From Nonomuraea montanisoli (GTDB lineage Bacteria > Actinomycetota > Actinomycetes > Streptosporangiales > Streptosporangiaceae), in contig NZ_JABWGN010000011.1 of NCBI RefSeq assembly GCF_013363975.1, positions 309,588 to 373,587 of the forward strand: 64,000 bases of DNA. The letters run 5' to 3'. The number at the start of each line of letters is the position of its first letter. The first letter of the stretch is position 1. Below are positions 60,399 through 64,000 of this stretch, piece by piece. The position numbers were made by a program, and so were the translations under genes. The notes under the pieces were generated by a model. It was not told the DNA's origin. It did not search any database and saw nothing but the letters and a program-made list of their open reading frames with translations.

Positions 60399-60405
60399 TC
60401 ATCGG
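60307..60405. repeat. GATCACCGCCG short tandem repeats
   Basis: About eight copies of GATCACCGCC(G), some with GGATCA joins, running up to the AhpD-like stop codon region. GATC occurs every 10-12 bases. Confidence 0.88.
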
Positions 60406-60854
60406 AAGGACCCGGCGATCTGGCGGGTGGCCACGTTGATCCGGTTCCAGGCGTTGATGGAGGCGATGGCCATCAACAGCGCCGCCAGAGCCGCCTCGTC
60501 GAACTGCGCCGCCGCCTCCTCCCAGACCTCGTCCTCCACGCCCTCCGGCCGGTCGGCGATGCGGGTGACCGACTCGGCCAGGGCGAGCGCCGCACGCTCG
60601 GCGTCCGTGTAGAACGGGGCCTCCCGCCAGGCGGCGACCGACCACAGCCGTTCGTCCGCGACCCCGCCGTCGCGGGCCTCGCGCGCATGCATGTCGACGC
60701 ACAGGGCGCAGCCGTTGATCTGGCTGACCCGCAGCCGGACCAGGTCCAGCGTCTCGCGCGGCACGCCGCTGGCCCCCACGAACGCCTCCATCGCCGTCAG
60801 CGCCTGGTAGCCGCCGGAGGCGAGCTTGTACACGTTCGGCATCCGAGCCTGCAT
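60399..60854 (-). CDS. Carboxymuconolactone decarboxylase/AhpD-family alkylhydroperoxidase
   Basis: 151 residues. AhpD-like core RLRVSQINGCALCVDMHAREA with the redox CxxC (CALC) and nearby His, given here as INGCALCVDMHAREA (46-60). Likely peroxidase or thiol-disulfide function with low substrate definition. ATG 60854 with GAGGAG upstream. 76 bp behind an Rrf2 regulator on the same strand; an operator-like motif matching that of the Rrf2 gene lies at 60871-60890. Confidence 0.92.
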   Translation of the reverse strand: MQARMPNVYKLASGGYQALTAMEAFVGASGVPRETLDLVRLRVSQINGCALCVDMHAREARDGGVADERLWSVAAWREAPFYTDAERAALALAESVTRIADRPEGVEDEVWEEAAAQFDEAALAALLMAIASINAWNRINVATRQIAGSFR

Positions 60855-60870
60855 CTCTGATCTCCTCTAC

Positions 60871-60890
60871 TTGGATATGCAATAACCAGA
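60871..60890. promoter_or_regulatory. Candidate Rrf2 site before the AhpD-like gene
   Basis: TTGGATATGCAATAACCAGA: TGGATA, eight bases, CCAG, the same words and spacing as in the palindrome before the Rrf2 gene. Confidence 0.5.
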
Positions 60891-60930
60891 ATTCGGCCAC
60901 ACGTCCGCGCAGCCCTCACGCACGACGTTC

Positions 60931-61410
60931 CTACAGCTCGCCGAACCGCTGCCGGGTCATGGCCGGAGTGCGCGGCGACCTGCTCTCCACCCGCGCCTGG
61001 AGGTCGGCCAGCGTCTGACCCGCCAGTTCCTTGCGCCAGGCCAGCTCCGCCCCGCGCATCGTCTGCGACACCACGCAAGCCTTGCGGTAGTCGACCGACT
61101 CGCTGCCGCCCGGCCCCCGCCGCAGGATCTCCTGGCACCGGAACGCCTCCTGCGGCCCCTCGATGGCCGTCACCACGTCCAGCACCGTGATCTCCTCGGG
61201 CGCTCGCGCCAGCCGGAACCCGCCGCGCGGCCCCGAGACCGACGTCACGATCCCGGCCCGCGCCAGCGCCTGCAACTGCTTGTTCAGGTACGCCGCGGGG
61301 AGGTCGTAGAAGGCCGCCAGCTTGGCCGCCGGCACCGCCTCGCCGGGCTCGGCCCAGGCCAGGTTGAGGCAGCTGTGCAGCGCCCACTCCACGCCCTCAC
61401 CCATCTGCAT
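60931..61410 (-). CDS. Rrf2-family transcriptional regulator
   Basis: 159 residues. Winged helix: AAKLAAFYDLPAAYLNKQLQ, LARAGIVTSVSGPRGGFRLA (wing). The region where iron-sulfur members have three Cys has only FRCQEI and KACVVS, so cluster binding is doubtful and it may sense another redox signal. ATG 61410, with an in-frame ATG at 61404. A near-perfect palindrome sits directly upstream, and the start is so close that the mRNA may be leaderless. Likely controls itself and the AhpD-like gene. Confidence 0.92.
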   Translation of the reverse strand: MQMGEGVEWALHSCLNLAWAEPGEAVPAAKLAAFYDLPAAYLNKQLQALARAGIVTSVSGPRGGFRLARAPEEITVLDVVTAIEGPQEAFRCQEILRRGPGGSESVDYRKACVVSQTMRGAELAWRKELAGQTLADLQARVESRSPRTPAMTRQRFGEL

Positions 61411-61435
61411 ATCCTGGATAATACACGTCCAGGAT
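61411..61435. promoter_or_regulatory. Rrf2 operator, 8-bp arms
   Basis: ATCCTGGA (61411-61418), nine bases, TCCAGGAT (61428-61435), perfect dyad touching the Rrf2 start codon. TATTAT on the minus strand within it could be the -10. Confidence 0.75.
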
Positions 61436-61489
61436 TACCCGCGCGAGCGCGCGGGCCGATCGCCGGCCCGCGGCTCGGCCGACGAATCA

Positions 61490-61870
61490 CTACGAGAAGG
61501 ACGAAGCCGCCGCCGGCCTCGTCCCCAGCGCCGCCTGCACGATGCGGATCGCCTCGCTCGCGTCGATGCCGACACTGGCGATCACGGCCGCGTACTCGGC
61601 GGCCGCCCGCCGGGCCCGTTCGCGGCCCTCCTCCCCCGCCGCCGACACGAACGAGCCCGCCCGCCCACGCGTCTCGATCAGCCCCGCCTCCTCCAGCTCC
61701 CGGTACGCCCGGCCGACCGTGTTGACGGCCAGGCCGAGGTCGGCCGCCAGGTGCCGGATCGTCGGCAGCCGGGATCCCACGGGCAGCGCGCCGTCCTGGA
61801 TCTGGCGGGCGAGCTGGGCACGAAGCTGCTCGAACGGCGGAACGGGCGAACCCGAGTCGATGACGATCAT
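61490..61870 (-). CDS. GntR-family regulator, YtrA type
   Basis: 126 residues. Helix-turn-helix PPFEQLRAQLARQIQDGALP, then LPTIRHLAADLGLAVNTVGRAY and wing RGRAGSFV, plus a short C-terminal dimer helix as in YtrA. These usually repress an operon for a membrane or ABC protein. ATG 61870 overlaps the stop of the upstream membrane-protein gene as ATGA, so both are one unit with the membrane gene first. Confidence 0.92.
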   Translation of the reverse strand: MIVIDSGSPVPPFEQLRAQLARQIQDGALPVGSRLPTIRHLAADLGLAVNTVGRAYRELEEAGLIETRGRAGSFVSAAGEEGRERARRAAAEYAAVIASVGIDASEAIRIVQAALGTRPAAASSFS

Positions 61871-62718
61871 CGGACGCCCATCACCCTCCGGGCCACCGCC
61901 GCGCTCGACGGGGTCCTGGCATGGATCGCGGCGCAAGCGGCCAGGCCCGCGAACATGAACAGGAGCGAGGCGACGTTCCACCATCCGGGCGCGGACCCGA
62001 ACAGCAGCACCACGGGCAGCGCCCACAGCACGGCCGGGACGGCGACCTCCCGCGCGTCCTCGATCCGCATGATGACGTCCGCCGTCAGCGAGACCTCGTC
62101 CTCGGCCACGACCGGGCGCGCCAGCAGCTCACGCAGGTGCACGACGACGCCGGCACCGACACCGGCCAGGCCGATCAGCAGGACGGAGGCCGCGTGACGC
62201 ACGGCGTCGTCCTGAATCGTCAGAGCGCTCACCGCCAGCACCAGCGCGCCGGCGAAGGTGGCGAGCGCCAGGGTCGCGAAGGGCCGGCCCAGCACGGCGC
62301 GCCAGCCGGGCTGGACGGGGTGGGCCGCCCGGCGCGACAGCGCCGCCCCGGCACGCCGGTCGACGCGCCGCACCCACCAGTCGAGCAGCGACCGCACGAG
62401 GAGCAGCCCGGCCATCACCGCCGCCAGGATCAGCAACGGCGCGGACCGGTGCGGCTGGAACCCGCCGAAGGCGGAGGTGGCGAGCCGGTCGCCCGCCTGC
62501 GCGAGCGCGGCCACCATGATGAGCACGGCGATGGCGACCTGATCGGCCAGCCGCGCCCGCCGCCGTACCGCCAGCCGCGTGGCCAGCAGCGGCGTCGGAG
62601 AGGCGTCGGGCAGACCGTGCCGCGCCAGCCAGGAGCCGGTCAGCCTCAGGTCGGCGGGGCTCACCACCGCTCCCGGCCCTGCCGACGGACCGGGTCCCGG
62701 CGACGATGTGCTTGCCAT
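61867..62718 (-). CDS. Hypothetical membrane protein, 283 residues
   Basis: Hydrophilic Pro/Gly-rich N-tail (1-45), about six membrane spans in three pairs (60-130, 165-210, 225-265) and basic loops (RRVDRRAG). No family recognised. ATG 62718 with GGGGGAGG upstream. Coupled by ATGA to a YtrA-type GntR regulator. Upstream inverted repeats probably bind that regulator. Confidence 0.8.
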   Translation of the reverse strand: MASTSSPGPGPSAGPGAVVSPADLRLTGSWLARHGLPDASPTPLLATRLAVRRRARLADQVAIAVLIMVAALAQAGDRLATSAFGGFQPHRSAPLLILAAVMAGLLLVRSLLDWWVRRVDRRAGAALSRRAAHPVQPGWRAVLGRPFATLALATFAGALVLAVSALTIQDDAVRHAASVLLIGLAGVGAGVVVHLRELLARPVVAEDEVSLTADVIMRIEDAREVAVPAVLWALPVVLLFGSAPGWWNVASLLFMFAGLAACAAIHARTPSSAAVARRVMGVR

Positions 62719-62731
62719 ACCTCCCCCTTAC

Positions 62732-62777
62732 GTCGCAACCTTTGTCTCAATAGGATGCGTCATTGCTTGCGACAAAG
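62732..62777. promoter_or_regulatory. Nested inverted repeats before the GntR operon
   Basis: CTTTGTC (62740-62746) with GACAAAG (62771-62777), and GTCGCAA (62732-62738) with TTGCGAC (62767-62773). Likely operator for the YtrA-type regulator. Confidence 0.5.
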
Positions 62778-62914
62778 TCAACGCCGAACGCAGTCCTGAA
62801 GATCAGATGACGGACGCCATAAGCCCGGAGGAAGGAAACCGTAAGAGCCCACCGCCATCGTGGAGTCATCGGAAGCGAACACCGCCGACACCCGAATCCG
62901 GAAGGAAGCACCCC

Positions 62915-63472
62915 ATGCGCAGGCTCATCCTCCAGGTCCAGACCACCGCCGACGGCTACATGTCCGGCCCGAACGGCGAGATGGACTGGCTGACGTTTCC
63001 CTGGACCGACGACATCAGCACCTACATCACGGACCTCACCCAGTCGGTCGGCTGCATCGTGCTGGGCCGCAAGCTCGCCGAGGGATTCATCCCGCACTGG
63101 GCGTCGCGGCCGGCGGGCGAGAGTCAGGAGGCCGTCGACTGGATGAACGACACGCCCAAGGTCGTGATCTCCGACAGCCTCGCGGAGTCACCTTGGGAGA
63201 ACGCCGTCGTCGCGGGCGGCGACCTCGTCGAGACCATCGCCAAGCTCAAGGCCCAGCCGGGCGGGGACATGATCGTCTACGGAGGCGGCACGCTCGTGTC
63301 GAGCCTGATCGCCGCCGACCTGATCGACGACCTGCACCTGTTCGTCAACCCGACCGCGATCGGCTCCGGCATGCCCGTCTTCCCCGGCGGGGCGTACCAG
63401 CGGCTGCGCCTCGTGGACGCGCGGCCGTTCGAGTGCGGCATCGCGATGCTCCACTTCGAACCGAAGCGCTGA
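62915..63472 (+). CDS. Dihydrofolate reductase-family protein (RibD C-terminal domain)
   Basis: 185 residues. RRLILQVQTTADGYMSGPNG start, VLGRKLAEGFIPHW, VVISDSLAESPW, MIVYGGGTLVSSLIAADLIDDLHL split as MIVYGGGTLVSSLIAADL, and NPTAIGSGMPVFPG. Stand-alone RibD_C proteins bind NADPH; the true substrate is usually unknown and trimethoprim-type activity should not be assumed. ATG 62915 after GGAAGGAAG. Confidence 0.9.
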   Translation: MRRLILQVQTTADGYMSGPNGEMDWLTFPWTDDISTYITDLTQSVGCIVLGRKLAEGFIPHWASRPAGESQEAVDWMNDTPKVVISDSLAESPWENAVVAGGDLVETIAKLKAQPGGDMIVYGGGTLVSSLIAADLIDDLHLFVNPTAIGSGMPVFPGGAYQRLRLVDARPFECGIAMLHFEPKR

Positions 63473-63514
63473 GGCGCACCGGCGTGGCGATGTCGACGGA
63501 TCCCGCACGGCACA

Positions 63515-64000
63515 ATGGCGGCTGTGACCCCCTTCGACGCAGTGCTCTGTGATCTCGACGGCGTGCTTCGCCAGTTCGACCACGCCGTGCAGGCCGACAT
63601 CGAGGCCCGGTACGGCCTGCCCCTGATGCGCACGGCCTTCGACCCCGCCCTCATCAAGCCGGCCGTCCTCGGCGAGACGACCGAACGGGAGTGGGCCGAC
63701 GCGATCGCCGTGGCGCTGGGCGACGACGAGCGGGCCCGGCAGGCGGTGGCCGAGTTCATGGAGGTGCCGTTCTGGGTGGATGAGGAGGTCAGGGCGCTGC
63801 TGGCGAAGGCGCAGGAGCACGTGCCGGTGGTGCTGGTGACCAACGCCATGGACACCGTGGAGGAGCACCTCGACCGGCTCGGGCTGACCTACTTCGCCGA
63901 TGCCCTGGTCAGCAGCGCGCGGGTCGGAGTGGTCAAGCCGGACCGCCGCATCTACGAGATCGCCGCGGAACTGGCCGGTGCGGCGCCTGAACGGTGCCTG
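63515..64000 (+). CDS. HAD-family hydrolase (3' end outside window)
   Basis: Haloacid-dehalogenase-like hydrolase, 162 codons visible. Motif I LCDLDGVL (about 11-18) with nucleophile Asp, motif II VTNAMDT, motif III Lys in VVKPDRRIYE. A cap domain lies between I and II, as in subfamily IA. Phosphatase for a small phosphorylated compound, not identifiable. ATG 63515 (GTG 63524 alternative). The frame is open to the last base. Confidence 0.9.
   Translation, partial: MAAVTPFDAVLCDLDGVLRQFDHAVQADIEARYGLPLMRTAFDPALIKPAVLGETTEREWADAIAVALGDDERARQAVAEFMEVPFWVDEEVRALLAKAQEHVPVVLVTNAMDTVEEHLDRLGLTYFADALVSSARVGVVKPDRRIYEIAAELAGAAPERCL

Noticed and set aside
60170-60405. CRISPR array
   Set aside because: The units are tandem without unique spacers, too short, and no cas genes are present.
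1-64000. tRNA, rRNA, insertion sequences, integrases or attachment sites
   Set aside because: None could be supported by eye; a tRNAscan and an IS search would be needed to exclude small or diverged examples.

Overview
The window is very GC-rich DNA with strong third-position G/C bias, many GTG starts, short gene gaps, mycothiol-type DinB enzymes, two tandem Methyltransf_19 genes and several MerR, MarR, LacI, GntR and Rrf2 regulators. This fits a filamentous actinobacterium, most like Streptosporangiales or Streptomyces relatives. The genus cannot be fixed from the sequence. No rRNA, tRNA, insertion sequence, phage gene or CRISPR array was seen.

Layout. 1-6.4 kb: a protein-glycosylation neighbourhood (polyprenol-phosphate sugar transferase, a GT-C membrane protein and two inverted protein O-mannosyltransferase paralogues flanking rsmI). 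6.4-16.2 kb: hypothetical proteins, a MerR/metallo-hydrolase divergon, a DUF6493-like protein, two Methyltransf_19 proteins and a NarL-type sensor kinase. 16.5-22.8 kb: an anti-sigma kinase, a secreted family 8 polysaccharide lyase, a GlxA-type regulator that runs 300 bp antisense into the lyase gene, and a second MerR/dehydrogenase divergon. 22.8-25.5 kb: leuA with a Leu-rich leader peptide and two mutually exclusive hairpins, divergent from a FadR-type regulator. 25.5-34.4 kb: accessory genes including a MarR/SgcJ divergon, a two-component pair, DinB and metallo-hydrolase proteins.

34.4-42.3 kb: a minus-strand LacI-associated operon (two permeases, ATPase, binding lipoprotein, adenine deaminase, M20 amidohydrolase, LacI). 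Copies of the same short motif, ACCGGTAGC / GCAACCGGT, lie before the operon and before lacI.

42.7-53.7 kb is the centrepiece: ten tightly packed plus-strand genes matching the early phosphinothricin (bialaphos) pathway: phpC, phpD, phpE, pepM, ppd, phpF, phpG, phpH, the carboxyphosphonoenolpyruvate mutase gene and phpJ. Together they should convert phosphoenolpyruvate through phosphonopyruvate, phosphonoacetaldehyde, 2-hydroxyethylphosphonate, hydroxymethylphosphonate, phosphonoformate, CMP-phosphonoformate and carboxyphosphonoenolpyruvate to phosphinopyruvate. The later bialaphos genes (phosphinomethylmalate synthase and isomerase, radical-SAM P-methylase, peptide synthetases, acetyltransferase resistance) are not in the window. 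The set therefore looks like a stand-alone phosphinopyruvate module with an unknown end product. A strong bidirectional hairpin closes it, followed by a small Cys-rich protein, a CGNR regulator and an MFS transporter.

55.9-64 kb: ordinary accessory genes (exonuclease, MFS, winged-helix protein, NmrA-like protein), a 500-bp degenerate repeat tract, an AhpD/Rrf2 pair sharing an operator-like motif, a GntR/membrane-protein operon, a reductase-family protein and a HAD hydrolase cut by the window edge.
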